A stretch of DNA of 64,000 nucleotides from Pardosa pseudoannulata (Eukaryota > Arthropoda > Arachnida > Araneae > Lycosidae): positions 67,763,116-67,827,115 of the forward strand of contig CM063502.1 in NCBI GenBank assembly GCA_032207245.1, written 5' to 3'. How positions within the stretch are numbered: position 1 is the first letter of the stretch; each line of letters starts with the position of its first letter. The translations under genes were made by a program, and so were the position numbers. The notes below the pieces were generated by a model. It saw only the letters and a list, made by a program, of their open reading frames with translations. It did not search any database and had not been told where the DNA came from. Positions 1 through 11,982 of this stretch are shown piece by piece.

Positions 1-996
1 TAGAATATATAACCACAATAAATTAGAATTAGTTATTTAAAACTATGAAACTAAGCTGCAGATCTTTATAACACATTAAAAACCAGAATGCAGCTGTAAT
101 TGAATTCCTATTTCCAACCCTTCTATATAAAATCTACTAACTATCAAAAAGTAGATTTATAGCAAATCATTAAGCTTTGGAATAATAATAATATATTCTC
201 AAGTGAATTCCGAATTAAAGTAATCACGCTTTTATCCGTGAAAGCTCTACTCCAACATTGCTGACATTCTTTGCTTTAAATCTGTTCACAGGAGAAAATT
301 AATGTCGCTCTAGCAGCGCCTTAAGTCATTGTGAAGTGCTATCAAATGTTCCAATTAAATAGATCAATAGGATTTATTCATTGTAAGCTTTTTGCTATAA
401 AAATTGTATTCAAATCGTATATAGTTAATTCATATAGTCAAGTTTGAAAAGCTTCTCATAATGCAATATATTTTTGATTAAGTATGTAGTTTTAAATAAT
501 CTTATATTTGAAAATATTGTTTAATTTCACTGTTAAAATGTAATGCAGAAAATTTCAGAATTCATGAATAGAGGAATCTAGTCTCCAATCCACCCCCTCT
601 GGCAGCATGTCTAACAATGCCCTTTCTTAATTTTGGGCTTCTAGAAAATTCTTTTTTATTATTATTTCCTCCGTCATCTATTCCCTAGCTTGAGATGTGA
701 GAGGTCCCATTCTGATTTATCAAATTCAGAGAACCAATATAGATTTAAAAACAAAATAAATTGCTATAGCTGTTGAATACATTCCAACAAAAGGAAATGG
801 CAGCGAAATAAACCAACTCGGGAATTTAGGAGGTGGTTGACCTGTCGGGACGAGCTTCTCTTCTTGGTCTAAGGCCCTGGTAAATTTGCCTGACAAATTA
901 ATATACCATCAGCAATATATTTACGTAAATGTGTATTAAATGTTAAGATAAACTTATTTAATTTGAAAGTTATTAATTGCTTCACAAGTAGCTTCA
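1..996. other. No gene seen; unique AT-rich DNA
   Basis: No open frame, tRNA-like box or terminal repeat is apparent. A slightly GC-richer patch lies at about 820-890, but it has no coding look that I can support. Confidence 0.5.
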
Positions 997-1450
997 TTAA
1001 CCCTTGAACTCTACCCCAGTTTTGTTGACGTTTTATTTTTAACTCTAGGAAGGCTGGAGTTTTGGTCTACTCAAAACCGCTGAGTGGGTCAAACTTACCC
1101 CGATTAAAATGAATCTGTGTTCCTATTCTAAAAGTACGCTGTATTTATACTCAATGGCATTTATTCAATTTTAGACATTAAATTACTAGAATAATTAACA
1201 AAAAATAATAAGATATTACAAAATTGGAAATTATCTACAGTTAGAAAAATATATGTAGATAACTTTAATGGATTTATTTAGTTTCTAACCAGTCAAGGTT
1301 TTCTTTATACAGTTCTGTCACAAATTGGGCACATTTATATATATTTTGTACATTTCCTACATATTTTTATTTTACAATTTGAACAAATATCTACAATTTT
1401 GTTTAAACTATTGGAAACTTAGTAATGAACCATTTATCGCATATGCTCAA
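997..1450 (-). mobile_element. piggyBac-like element relic, one end plus transposase tail
   Basis: The left boundary is TTAA at 997-1000 followed by CCCTTGAACT, the TTAA+CCC layout usual for piggyBac ends. A GGGTC/ACCCC-rich subterminal block lies at about 1085-1105. Some 310 bp inside, the minus strand encodes a cysteine-rich peptide (see the pseudogene entry) in the orientation and place expected for the C-terminus of a piggyBac transposase. No matching right end was found before the SINE at 1619, so the element is probably truncated. Inference from end plus motif; both are weak alone. Confidence 0.35.
1310..1440 (-). pseudogene. piggyBac transposase C-terminal cysteine-rich remnant
   Basis: Reading the minus strand from about 1410 gives CSNCKIKICRKCTKYI, a stop, then MCPICDRTV and another stop. 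The C-x2-C-x5-C-x2-C pattern followed by a second C-x2-C fits the zinc-binding tail of piggyBac-family transposases. The rest of the transposase, including the catalytic domain, is not visible. It is a non-functional fragment. The short length means a chance cysteine cluster cannot be excluded. Confidence 0.35.
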
Positions 1451-1618
1451 CTTCTTCAACGGTTAAAATGTTTCTTTTGCATCACTTTTATACATATTTT
1501 GGAAATATTTATTTAGAAGATGCATTTCTAAAATTAGTATAAAAATTATCTATTATCTGAAGAACATTCACAGAAATTTTATAGTGAAAATAACAATACA
1601 GTAGATTTAATATATATC

Positions 1619-1776
1619 ACTACGGGCCTCTGTTTTGCTCACGAGGGCTAATGAGACTGGGACCTACAGCTTAAAGTCGACTCTGAACGGCTACGAACAT
1701 CCATTCAAACAGCGGGATCCGAATTCGCGAACTAGTACCGAAGAGCAGCGCTTTATCATTCGGCCATCGTTCGGCA
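1619..1776 (-). mobile_element. tRNA-derived SINE, main family
   Basis: On the minus strand this has a tRNA-like head (CGAACGATGGCCGAATG, then the A-box region), a degenerate B box, and a body that reads GTTCGTAGCCGTTCAG... AGCTGTAGGTCCCAGTCTCATTAGCCCTCGTG when broken into pieces. The same head and body recur near 8.1, 20.5, 36.8, 39.5 and 54.2 kb, which defines the family. An open frame at 1635-1865 on the plus strand is only the SINE read antisense. Confidence 0.8.
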
Positions 1777-1780
1777 ATAA

Positions 1781-2426
1781 TACAGTAGAAACCCTTAAAT
1801 CCAGACGTCCAAAATTCGGAAACGCCGCTAATCCGAACATTTTCTCAATTGTCAGTTTCTTTTAAAATTTTATGCATTAAATCCGATTTTCTTATTTATT
1901 TTTATCTACATATCATATTTATTAATGATATTAATTCTCTATGACATAATTATTATTTGTTTTAAACCGTAACGACAGCTCTTGTTTTATTTAAGCGATT
2001 TCTAAAGACAATGTTTTTCGTCTTTATTCGTTTCAAATGTAAAGTAAAACTATTATAAAAATATAATAATTAAAAAAATGAACTTTTAAAAAATAAAACG
2101 GAGGGCTTGTACAAGGAGACATACAAGCACATGTCTGGTACGAGCTAATTTTCTCTAAACTAATGCTCTAGTGATTGCAACGGGATACCCAAAACGACGA
2201 TTTTACATTTTCATTCTCTTTCTTAAGATTGAAGACTTTACATGCATCTTCTTATTTCTGCAACCTAATTTTGGATATGATATGTGCACAAGTCAGCAGA
2301 ATATGAGGACATGAGGAGTGAAAAATATTACTTTTTCACGTAAAAAAACACTTTAAAAAATGTCAAAAAATCCGGACAAATCCAAAATTCGGAATCACCG
2401 AAGTCCGATGATTTAAGGCCAGTGTA
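1781..2426. mobile_element. pogo/Tigger-like non-autonomous DNA transposon
   Basis: The element starts TACAGTAGAAACCCTTAAATC and ends, read in reverse complement, TACACTGGCCTTAAATCATC. The ends therefore share an imperfect inverted repeat with the CCTTAAATC core and TA at both edges (1781-1782 and 2425-2426). TA target sites and CAGT-type termini fit the pogo/Tigger branch of Tc1/mariner. Subterminal CGGA/TCCGA motifs are also inverted. No transposase reading frame is evident inside. It abuts the head of the SINE at 1619-1776. Confidence 0.55.
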
Positions 2427-2740
2427 TTTAAGTCTTTCTGGTGTAATAGTAAATATAACTTTCAATTTTGCTGCAAAAATAGTCTATTTCCTATAATATT
2501 TCTGAAGCGACAGATTGTCTGTTTTAAAACATGTTAATTGTAACTATTTTATATGATATATAAATAGTTAATAAATTTCAAATTGTTAGAACAGTTAGAA
2601 ATGAGCCTGGAGTGTTATAATATCCACAAAATTCAAAACATTTCTTTTAATACATTGAATTTTAAGTCCAATTTTTTTAGCTTAATTCCCACTATCATCT
2701 TAAACTACTTTTTAAAATTGTTTAAACTTGAATGCAGCTA

Positions 2741-3219
2741 TTAACACATTGTATGCGGTACACGTACTAGTACGTTTTCTGACGATTGATACTTATGCGC
2801 GGTAACGTACTAGTACTGGTTAATATAACAACATGGTTTATTTGTGGGTACAAAAATAACGGTATATACAGGAAAACGTAGCCGAATGTTTTTTTTCTAC
2901 TACATAGATTCTGAAAAAATTTAGACAGATAAAAAGTAGTTTTTACATCAGTCTATGTGGAACCACAGAACGGGAAAAAATTAAAACTATATAATACTAT
3001 TCTATTTAATTTTTCATATTTACGATACTATTATAAATTTATCCACTGACAAAAATCTTATGGCTGTTATTTATATATTTCTATTTATATATTTGTTTAC
3101 ATATTTCAATATAAAATACGAAACGTTGTGTAAAAAATTAAATAATTTTCGATCTATTAAGATTTAACTGAATAACTAAATTCATTCGCAAAACTCCCGC
3201 TCCCGGTACAATGTGTTAA
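2741..3219. mobile_element. TTAA-flanked MITE family, copy 1
   Basis: TTAA at 2741-2744 begins TTAACACATTGTATGCGG and the far end is ACAATGTGTTAA, so the termini are inverted repeats with TTAA on both sides, as in piggyBac-superfamily MITEs. Just inside the left end the 10-bp palindrome GTACTAGTAC occurs twice, about 45 bp apart. Two further copies lie at 28861 and 55905. Relative to those, this copy lacks about 40 bp before its right terminus, apparently by deletion between two ACAA motifs. No coding capacity seen. Confidence 0.75.
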
Positions 3220-3724
3220 ACAACCATTTATATTGTGATTTTGGTCTTTAACTGTTTCTATTCATAGGTACCAAAATAAATAAAACAGAAAATAAAACTC
3301 TCATTCTGTAAAAGTATTTTACATTTAGTTTCTTACATTGAAATGGAATGAACTTCATCCAATATTATTTTTGTAAATCTGCTCTAGAAAGTTTGTCTTA
3401 TATTTAAACAGACATACTGAATAAAATAGAAGCTCTGAATAAATAACAGCAATCTGTTCATATAATACAAGCAATCAATATAGAATATGTTGAAATGCAT
3501 GCATTTTGGATGAGGAGACAAGATGACAAACAATTTATGTGTTTGGATATCAATCAATCAGGCTATAACCGTGTAAACAGGATACCATATTATCGATATA
3601 ATACATACGTGTGTATACGTGTATGTGTGCACGTATGACTAAGCTATTTATGTGTACGTATGCGCAAATAATATATAATGTACAAGAGTCATAATTCAGA
3701 CTCAGTCTCTCATTCATTCATTCA
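3220..3724. other. No gene; alternating purine-pyrimidine patch
   Basis: Ordinary AT-rich DNA. From about 3602 to 3666 the sequence is largely alternating purine-pyrimidine (ACGTGTGTATACGTGTATGTG), a composition able to form Z-DNA, leading up to the large AT microsatellite. Confidence 0.5.
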
Positions 3725-3725
3725 T

Positions 3726-3753
3726 TTATATATATATACATATATATATATAC

Positions 3754-3804
<51 letters not shown>

Positions 3805-3940
3805 CATATATATATACATATATATATATACATACATATATATATACATATATATATACATATATATATACATATATATATATACATATATATATATATA
3901 CATATATATATACATATATATATATATGTATATATATATG

Positions 3941-3989
<49 letters not shown>

Positions 3990-4060
3990 GTATATATATA
4001 TATGTATATATATATATGTATATATATATATGTATATATATACAACATATATATATATAC

Positions 4061-4091
<31 letters not shown>

Positions 4092-4121
4092 CATATATAT
4101 ATATGTATGTGTGTGTGTGTA
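3726..4121. repeat. Compound (TA)n/(CATA)n microsatellite with mirror orientation switch
   Basis: About 390 bp of TA dinucleotides interrupted every 8-16 bases by C or G. Interruptions are of the ACATA type up to about 3922, of the reverse-complement TGTATA type to about 4040, then ACATA again, ending in (TG)n. The two blocks are inverted complements and could fold into a long hairpin. All open frames here (runs of Tyr and Ile) are artefacts of the repeat. Confidence 0.95.
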
Positions 4122-4503
4122 CATCAAGAAAGAGTGAGTCAGATAATCACGCGTGGTCAGTAATTGAATTTAAACATTTTTTTCTGATTAGAAGTAAATT
4201 TATTTAGAATCAAAATATAGCCCTCAGAGAGATGCATGAGACATCTGTTTACAATTACAATGAATGCTGTAGTGGTAAAAATGCCCCATCATCACTTTTA
4301 TAATCTATATTAGAACCAACCATGAGAAATGCTTATATCCTTCTTTATACATCTCTGTCTGAGGGCTATGATCCCCTGGGCTGAAAAATTTCTTAAAAAA
4401 TAATGACGGTGATGCCATTTTTTAAATGCTGAGTGTTTAATCTTTGCCTCTTGGATACTATTCATTCATACATTCTGGTTTAATATTTAATAAAATGGCT
4501 AAT

Positions 4504-4608
<105 letters not shown>

Positions 4609-5037
4609 TTTTTTTAAATAGATGGTCATAGTTTTTAAAGATTGAAATTATTTTTTTACAATGAAAATATAAGAATTATTTATGCACATGGAATATTATC
4701 TACAGTGAAACAATTGCTTCGATGTGCCTGTGCTAGGATGTTGTTGAAACAAATTCAGTATAGATTTCAAATATATTTCAAAAGTACCAGAAGATGTTCA
4801 AAAAAGTAAAACACTCTTAATATAGTAGTCCCTGTCTTCAAATCCTAATGTATTCATAGATGCATAGCTATTTATAGCCTTTATAAATTGGCTTTTAATA
4901 CTAGATCCCTATTAAATTAAAAGCAACAAATCGTTGATTGAAGCTCTCTCAAACAAAATATTATATAAACGTTACCCCTTTGATTTCAATTAATAGTAAT
5001 AAAAATCTAAATCATACGTAGCAGTCCGAGATTAAAA

Positions 5038-5471
5038 AATATTTGTTTAAAGCTTACAGAGTGATTTTACAATACCTGTTAAAAATTCTTATTAAAATGC
5101 TTTGTTAATGTTTCTAAGGATGAATAACAATAATTATATTTAAATTTAGGCACAACTAATGGCTCCCAGATTCAGACAATCGATTAAAAGTTAATGATCC
5201 TCTGATGATCTACATCAGAACAATGTGTAAAATATTTAACATTAAAAATATTTATTAAAAGTTCTTTTTTATAAAGTATAAGTATCACAGTGTGAATTTA
5301 CAGTACCTATTAAACTTTCATAATAAAATGCTTTGTTAATATTTCTAAGGATGAATAGCAATAATATATTTAAATTTAGGACAGAAACTAATGGCTCCCA
5401 GATTCAGACAATCGATTGAAAGTTAATGGTTCTCTGATGATCTAAATCAGAACAATGTGTGCGTGTAAAAT
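5038..5471. repeat. Diverged tandem duplication, ~231-bp period
   Basis: The block around 5097-5238 recurs at 5328-5471. Both contain ATGCTTTGTTAAT, TCTAAGGATGAATA, AATGGCTCCCAGATTCAG and CAGAACAATGTGT in the same order. Small indels and substitutions separate them. No coding content and no terminal repeats, so this looks like a local segmental duplication. Confidence 0.8.
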
Positions 5472-5479
5472 TATTTTCA

Positions 5480-6149
5480 AGGTTTAACAATTCTTAGAAA
5501 CCATCATCTCATTCAAGGTAAATGCTTTGAGCAGAAATCTCAGAAGAGATCTTGTGTGTTATATCAATTAACTTGCGTTAATACAGTTAAAGGTACGTTT
5601 TACTCCCTTTAAAATTAATTTGCGCTGAAGGGGAAAACAACAGTTTAGAAATTTGGAGATGTCACTTTAAAATACATTGAAAGGGTTTCAAAAATAATTG
5701 AATGAATCTGTTGATGATTAATTTATATAATTAGTCTAAAGAAACTAATTTTCAATTATACTTGTCAAGGCAAATCAATAAATAGAAATATACCCAAGGC
5801 TATTTTTAAAGGCTTCCTCAAGATGTCATTAACATGTGAACTGTATACTTTGATACATCAACTTCTCTTACATACTAGTAATATGATTAGGTTAAATCAA
5901 AAGGTAATTATATAAAGATAATTAGTATATATGTATTTTTTTTATCCAGTCAAAATAATAACTTTTAAAATCATCAACAAAACAAAAGGTAAAGAGCCTA
6001 TTCTCCTTCTTTGCCATTTTTAAAAGGCATATGGACTTCTTACTTTCCATTTCTAGAAATACTTTACCTATTTGAAGAATACTAGTAATACGAACAGTTG
6101 CAAATATAGTTTGAATGTAATAATTTATGTGATGTATTTTTTAATTCTA
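5480..6149. other. No gene seen
   Basis: AT-rich, no long open frame, no repeats recognised. Confidence 0.5.
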
Positions 6150-6305
6150 TTTACTTCTGGGTGGCAGTAGATACCTAGTCACAGTATTGTATTCGAATCT
6201 GAATATGTAGGTCCAAGTTCCACTCTCAGCATAATCGACTATTTAGAATCAGATTTAAGCCGTAGATCTCTATCTGATTAGACCTCGAGTAGCAAAACAC
6301 TGATC
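6150..6305 (+). mobile_element. Degenerate SINE, main family
   Basis: A decayed tRNA-like head is followed by the body signature (ATTTAGAATCAGATTTAAGC ... CTGATTAGACCTCGAGTAGCAAAACACTGATCG) matching the plus-orientation SINE at 36.8 kb. Many substitutions suggest an old copy. Confidence 0.5.
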
Positions 6306-7328
6306 GTAATTAATAAATAACTAAATTATTGGACAACACACATATTATTGGATTTCAAAGCGTAATAAATACTAATATCAATACGACTTCATATATTAAA
6401 AGTTGTCATTTGTTTTACAGATTATTGTATAAAACGTATTCATGTTGTTTCGGTCCTTTACAAGAGAAACAATTCTTTATGCAGTCTGCAATAGGTTTAG
6501 CAATTTTGTACGAAAATGTTTCGGTACTTAATTTTAAAAAAATATCTTTAAAAAACTCGAATATGCAATTGAAAGCATTTATGAGAAGATATAAAAAATG
6601 AGATATTAAAAATGAGAAACAGTACATAATTTTAGGAAAAATAGGACGTCAATTTTTTTAAGTTTCATAAATATATATCGTCAACAGATGATAGAGATGA
6701 ATGCTTTATTACAATCCAATGCTTTATTCAGATATTGGATTAATTACGTGAGTATTTAATCTAAGCTTTGAAATTTTCTTTTTTATACGACATAAAAAGG
6801 CAAAACAAATTCATTTATACTAAAACTATGCTTTAAAAGATCCTTCTCTAGGCTTAGTTTAAATCCTTGTTTTAAGTTAATTTTCACTCTTTTTCATTCT
6901 ACATGTTAATATATAAGCAAACATGGCATATAAGCAGTTGAAATTTCTGTACATTAGTACAAGTTTATGAACCTGTAAAATTTAGAATTAAAGCGACCTT
7001 ATGTCACGTTTTGCGGTATATACAGTCATTATATAACTATTCCTGAATAACTCTGTCTTAATATATCACGGGTATATTTATTCAACCACGTAAGGTAGTT
7101 TCAATAATTGTTATCCTACCGCAATATGAATCTCTCTGCCGCTCAATAGAAGCTCTATTAAACATCACGCTGCAACAATGTGCGTGATCTGTCCATTTAT
7201 TTATTTTAATATTTCTGTTTTCCAGCACCAATTAAGTTGCATATTTCTATTCATGCATAAAGAAATAATACTTGGCTTGTGCTCCAAAATTATTTGATTC
7301 TTTCTAAATATATTTTAATGAATATTAA

Positions 7329-7329
<1 letters not shown>
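6306..7329. other. No supported gene
   Basis: A 90-codon open frame at 6329-6601 has no recognisable motif and an AT-driven composition (Lys, Asn, Phe rich). A weak inverted pair (TTGCGGTA near 7013, ACCGCAATA near 7118) could mark a very small element but is too short to call. Confidence 0.45.
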
Positions 7330-7379
<50 letters not shown>

Positions 7380-7380
7380 T
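7330..7380. repeat. (AT)n microsatellite
   Basis: About 50 bp of AT dinucleotides with one central ATTA break. Confidence 0.95.
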
Positions 7381-7562
7381 ATAAATAAAGATGGTTAGAT
7401 AAATAGATATATTTAATATTAAATATACAATTAGAAGCAAACCTTAGAATTAATTCAATAATTATAATTTTACTGAACACTAGATAGTTTCTTCCTTTTG
7501 CCATACTCGTAAATAAGCCCGATTGTTATAAACTATTTAATGTTTAAATTTGTTTTTATTCT

Positions 7563-7741
7563 GGTGAAGTTTGGAGTACTGTGATAATTTTTTTGCGACA
7601 CAGGGGTCAATTAGAACATAAACTATCGCTTAAATGCCGCTTGTGATTGTCTAAAAACTTACATCCCTTTAATGAGATTCAAACTCCCGAACTCTGATAT
7701 CAAAAAGGTAGCGCTTTACTCATTCTACCAACATTCGTTCT
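7563..7741 (-). mobile_element. SINE, main family, decayed
   Basis: Plus-strand reading shows GTTTGGAGTACTGTGATAAT, GCTTAAATGCCG, then the antisense tRNA-like head (GATTCAAACTCCCGAACTCTG, AGCGCTTTACTCATTCTACC, ATTCGTTC). All sections of the family are present in order, so this is a near full-length but mutated copy. Confidence 0.65.
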
Positions 7742-8092
7742 ATATTCAAATCAATTATATACATCCAAATAAGTGGTCAAGATCGTTACAAGCATTAAAT
7801 TCATTAATATGTTAATTTTTTATTTATAGCGTAAAGAAAAGGGATTTTTTTTACTTCAATCTGGTGCTTTCCCCAGAAAACTAACTAAAATGGAACATTT
7901 TACAAAATTATGCGTTATAAAATAGCATGAAATGTTTTGCATTTTCGATTACATTTAGTATTAAAAAATACGCAAATAGGATTCGAAAGGCATGAAATAC
8001 TATTAAACTAAATACTCGCTTCTTTTTTGGTATAAAGAAATATCTACCTTAGAAAAATATGTACACTTGTTTTTTAATCCAATCTTTACCCG

Positions 8093-8356
8093 GTCGAACG
8101 ATGGCGAATCGGTAAGGCATTACCTTTCAGTACCAAAGTCCTTGGATTCGAAATCCTCTGCTGGTACTTACGTACATACCCATTAAGAATCGGTTTTAAG
8201 CAGTATTTCCTAACAAATGAATGGTATATTTAAGATTAAATCGATATAACTTAATTCCAAAATTTCATATACTCCAAACGAAACAAAAACAAAATCTTAT
8301 CTCATTAAGTCTCAAGTAGCAAAATTAAAGGTAGACCACAGCGTTACAAACTAAAC
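8093..8356 (+). mobile_element. SINE, main family, with internal insertion
   Basis: The tRNA-like head (CGAACGATGGCGAATCGG, B-box-like GGATTCGAAATCC) and body (AAGAATCGGTTTTAAGCAG) are followed by about 95 bp of unrelated AT-rich sequence. The SINE tail then resumes at about 8297 (CTCATTAAGTCTCAAGTAGCAAAA, AGACCACAGCGTTACAAAC). The insert has no obvious termini. A further short SINE-like scrap lies at about 8790-8860. Confidence 0.6.
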
Positions 8357-9004
8357 TGATGTTCACTCAACTCTCACAGCCTGGAGTTAAAACGTTGCAA
8401 GCTAGAAACCAATACAATAGGCATGTATTAGAAATACTGCAAATTAAAAGCACCCTCAGTGGAGTATCACATCCCCGACTGAAAAGTGAAAAAGAGAAAA
8501 ATAAGATGAATCAGTAGAACAAGTTGCCCGAGTGATGAATTAAAGTATCTCAGGCGAGATCTTAAAAGGTGTTAAGCTAAAACAATGAAGTGATTAACTA
8601 GTGTCCCTCAAATAATATGCAAAAGTTAATAATAATAAATTCATAAATCTTTGTAATAACAATACATTACCAAAAATGCTGAAATAGCAGATATGGCAAT
8701 ATTTATGTACTATACGTTAAAAGAGGTCGAAATATGATCGAACATATATTGGTTTTTTGAATCTTAGACCACAGAAATAAATCCTAATGCTGGCATGATT
8801 ATTCATAGCCTTTCGTAATTAGGTTTAAATCAGCAGACCTTGGTCGAGCTATTCTTCATGAACACTAAAAAACATGATCGCAGCTCAAAAATCAAGTACG
8901 TATAAGTAAAAGACTGGTATAACTAAGTGAATTTGTAACTACATACTACGAACACAAACAAGTAAATTAATTCAGCTTTGTTTAGTTAAAACACAATAGC
9001 CGAC

Positions 9005-9120
9005 TGGTAGTTTAAAATTGGGTTTGGAGAGCTATGATTTACTTTTTTTTTTAACGTGAGAACTTATGAAACCAAGAAGTACTGTTTAATTCCGATTATG
9101 AAGGACTACGAACATCCTGT
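9005..9120 (-). mobile_element. SINE, main family, head missing
   Basis: The tail and body are present (GGGTTTGGAGAGCTATGATT, GAAACCAAGAAGTACTGTTT, ATTCCGATTATGAAGGACTA, CGAACATCC) but the tRNA-like head is replaced by other sequence. Minus-strand copy truncated at its 5' end. Confidence 0.6.
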
Positions 9121-9410
9121 CCTCCACTTAAAAAAATCAGCCGGTCAAAATTGAGATTTGCAGGCGAGATACAACTAAACAGGGTCAAACTCTTTGTCAT
9201 ATATTAACATTCCCTTTATATATCTTTTACTTGAAATTATTTTACTAGTTATGACACCAAGCAGTCATGAGAAAAGATATCCCGGAACACTATAGTGTCC
9301 TCCAATTTAGAAAGATTCACAAACTATACTCGGAATTTTCCCGGGCAGTTGTACTATAGGGGTTCAAACTCTTTTGTCACACATTCTCATTATCTCTTTT
9401 ACTTTGACTA
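9121..9410. repeat. Diverged direct duplication, ~178-bp period
   Basis: A block starting CCTCCACTTA at 9120 and one starting CCTCCAATTT at 9300 share, in order, a CAATTTGAGAT/GGAATTTTCCC section, GGGTCAAACTCTTTGTCA / GGTTCAAACTCTTTTGTCA, an ACATTC section and CTTTTACTT. Identity is moderate. Confidence 0.55.
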
Positions 9411-10867
9411 AGACTGCTCTCAGCATCGAATCCGAACGAATTGAATTAGAGATTGAATTGAAAACCTCCCGCTGTTAATCTCCTTTCCAGACCCTTGCTG
9501 ATTTAATTAAAGTTGATGTTTATAATCTTACAAATTATGCAAACCTAAAGAAAAGGGTCTCTCAATTACAGCAGACAACTTTAAAGTGATTCCATCCCTT
9601 ATATAAAATTTCGTCATTTTACTAGAAAAGTTGAAACAAAAAAAAAATCCATTATTCCATGAAAATATAAACATATTCTAACTTAATGAGATAAATTAAG
9701 CACAAATGAAACAATATTTAGATACTTGTTTCCTTTGAAATCCTGGGTGAATTTGAAAGTTCCTACAGGACAAAATACATATTATATTACTCTTTTATAG
9801 AAAAGTTTTAAAAACAACTGTCTGAATAAGAATTAATTAGCTTTAAAGAGAATAACATTCCGCACTAATACTAAATTATTCCATTAAGATATTAAATACG
9901 AGCGTCCTTTCCGAACGGGTCGTTAAGCAATGTCGCTACAAATTTAATAATTATTTTTCTATTAGTCTGAGAAGTTCATTTGATACTTTAAGACCTTAAG
10001 TATTTAAAAGGAAAAAAAAGAAATTAAAGCCGTTCCAAATTCTTCCCTATTAACGCATGCATCATTTAAATGGTATTGTTATAAATAATTCAAATTTTCC
10101 TAATTTGATAAGGTCTGCATTACGCTTTTAATTGCGAAACCTTTAAAAGAGAAATTAATGCATCAACCGTGATTACACGTGATTATACATTCTTAGTGTA
10201 AAGCATACTTACAGATTAAGTTATTTTATTATGTAATTACTAAATCATTTCATTTCCATCTCAAGGTAAAATAGCTTAATATAAATTCATGTAAATTTTT
10301 TCTTTTCTTTTAACAACATTCTTTCAGTAAGTATTTAGAATAAATAGCTTGCTTTTTATTTTTGTTATGCATTGTTTATATCTGAAGGATTAACATTTTC
10401 CCCTGGAGATACCGATATTTCGCGAATTCCATCTGCATTGACCGCAAGAAAGATTTGTGTTTTCCTTTATGATAGTCTCGGTTGTATATTCGATTTAGCG
10501 TCAGGTGTGTCATAATTTCTATCTATTATACCCATTATTATTGTTTGTTTCAGTGTTCCAGTTATAATCTATATTATTCACTTAAACAGATTATGTTCTA
10601 ATTGAATTATTGAGTAAAATATATCAATTCATAGCATAGCAAAGAGATGTTTATAAATAATAAAGAAGGTTATTGAAAGCATATTAAAACTGCCATAATA
10701 AAATAATAATTAAACAATTAATTTTTTTCAAATTTTAGCATAAGATTTAACTCATAGGCAAAAGCTTCAATATATTTTTTTATTATATATTTATTACACA
10801 TACACATCATGCATCTACATATTTCTTATCTTTATTGAGCAAAACTCAATATTTCTGCTACTTTTTA
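9411..10867. other. No gene seen
   Basis: AT-rich sequence without long open frames, tRNA-like boxes or terminal repeats that I can recognise. Confidence 0.5.
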
Positions 10868-11075
10868 ATTGACAAAGGTAGCTGTCTTGTAACTGGGGAG
10901 ATGCGGGTTCGGAGCCCGAGGCGGCCTAAGATCCGCCGTGTTCATTAAAGGTGACTGGAGCCCGTAAAATATGTTCGTGGTCATAATTCCCCCCGAATTC
11001 TCAGTCAATTCAAGTGGCAGTTCAAGTCTAAGGGTCTTCTGCCTGGTGTCTGCTTCAAAATTATGAGGACCCACT
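10868..11075 (+). mobile_element. tRNA-derived SINE, second family
   Basis: A GC-richer segment with a tRNA-like head: A-box-like GTAGCTGTCTTGTAACTGG, then B-box-like GGGTTCGGAGCCC. It is followed by a body containing GTTCATTAAAGGTGACTGG and TAAAATATGTTCGTGGT. That central stretch matches the SINE at 12.9-13.2 kb, although the heads and tails differ. The 69-codon minus-strand open frame here is a by-product. Confidence 0.6.
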
Positions 11076-11696
11076 TGCGCAAAAGTCGTACTTTTACCCT
11101 TGAGGTGCTCCTTAAAATGACAGACTTACCCCTTTGCCTTAATATGAGTAGCGTATGGTTCAATATCGGTTGGGTTCACCAAGTGGCTTCAGAAACAACA
11201 AATTTTTAGTAATTTTTAAAGATTATTAAACCATATTAATTGAATGCTTAGGTAATGAAGCCTATTCATTGCCGGTTTTAAGATTTAACCACATCTTCCT
11301 ATACAAATAACCCGGAGACGAGGTAAGAGGTCATCTGAATTTACCAAATCTTTTGAAAGCTTTAGAAGAAATTTGTACAAGTGTACTCTTTACCTCACAG
11401 CTGATCCCGTCTTTAAGCATTCCATTGTCATAAAATTGACGATAAGCGATCTCTAACCATTCCAAAAGCAAAAATATTGGACCATAGCGCTACAGACCAA
11501 ATCAAATGCAGAGATTTAATGGTCTGCATGTTCAGCATTAGCCTTTGGTACTACCTTTGCTACATTTTTGCACCATCGCACAAGTCCAACAGTGTGTAAT
11601 TCTTGGAGTATGATATCAGCATTGGTATCTTGATAAGATGGAGCTTTACCATTTGGTTCGTTTGTTTTCTGTTGAATCGTTACAGTCATACTTTTT
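11076..11696. other. No gene; one SINE tail scrap
   Basis: A short match to the main SINE tail (GGACCATAGCGCTACAGACC) lies at about 11478-11512. Nothing else recognised. Confidence 0.4.
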
Positions 11697-11835
11697 CAAT
11701 ATAAGGGCTCAATAGACCGAGATCTAGTGCTTAAACCAGATTCGAATTGGCTACAACCATCCAGAAGCCGGATTTCAACACGCAGACTCTGCAATCAAAA
11801 GGCAGCACCCCACCAATTAGGTTATCGTCCATAAC
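11697..11835 (-). mobile_element. SINE, main family
   Basis: Antisense order is tail AAGGGCTCAATAGACCGAG, body GCTTAAACCAGATTCGAATT and GGCTACAACCATCC, then head (GCCGGATTTCAACACGCAGA, AGGCAGCACCCCACCAATTA). Moderately diverged. Confidence 0.65.
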
Positions 11836-11982
11836 CATACTTTATTCTAAGATAATTCAAATGGTTTGTTGATTGATAGGTTTTACTCAAACTTCGATTA
11901 GAACCCCAAAATGTTAATTTTTACTTAGGCGTTATCTAACACTTATTAATCGGCACTGATTCAGAAGCAACTCTATTTACGT

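Noticed and set aside
1635..1865. 76-codon plus-strand open frame
   Set aside because: Mostly the SINE read antisense, running into the pogo-like terminal repeat.
3678..4207. Several overlapping 93-161-codon open frames on both strands
   Set aside because: They are Ile/Tyr/Thr runs produced by the TA-rich microsatellite and have no protein-like composition.
10865..11074. 69-codon minus-strand frame in a GC-richer segment
   Set aside because: It lies wholly within a tRNA-type SINE and has no family motif.
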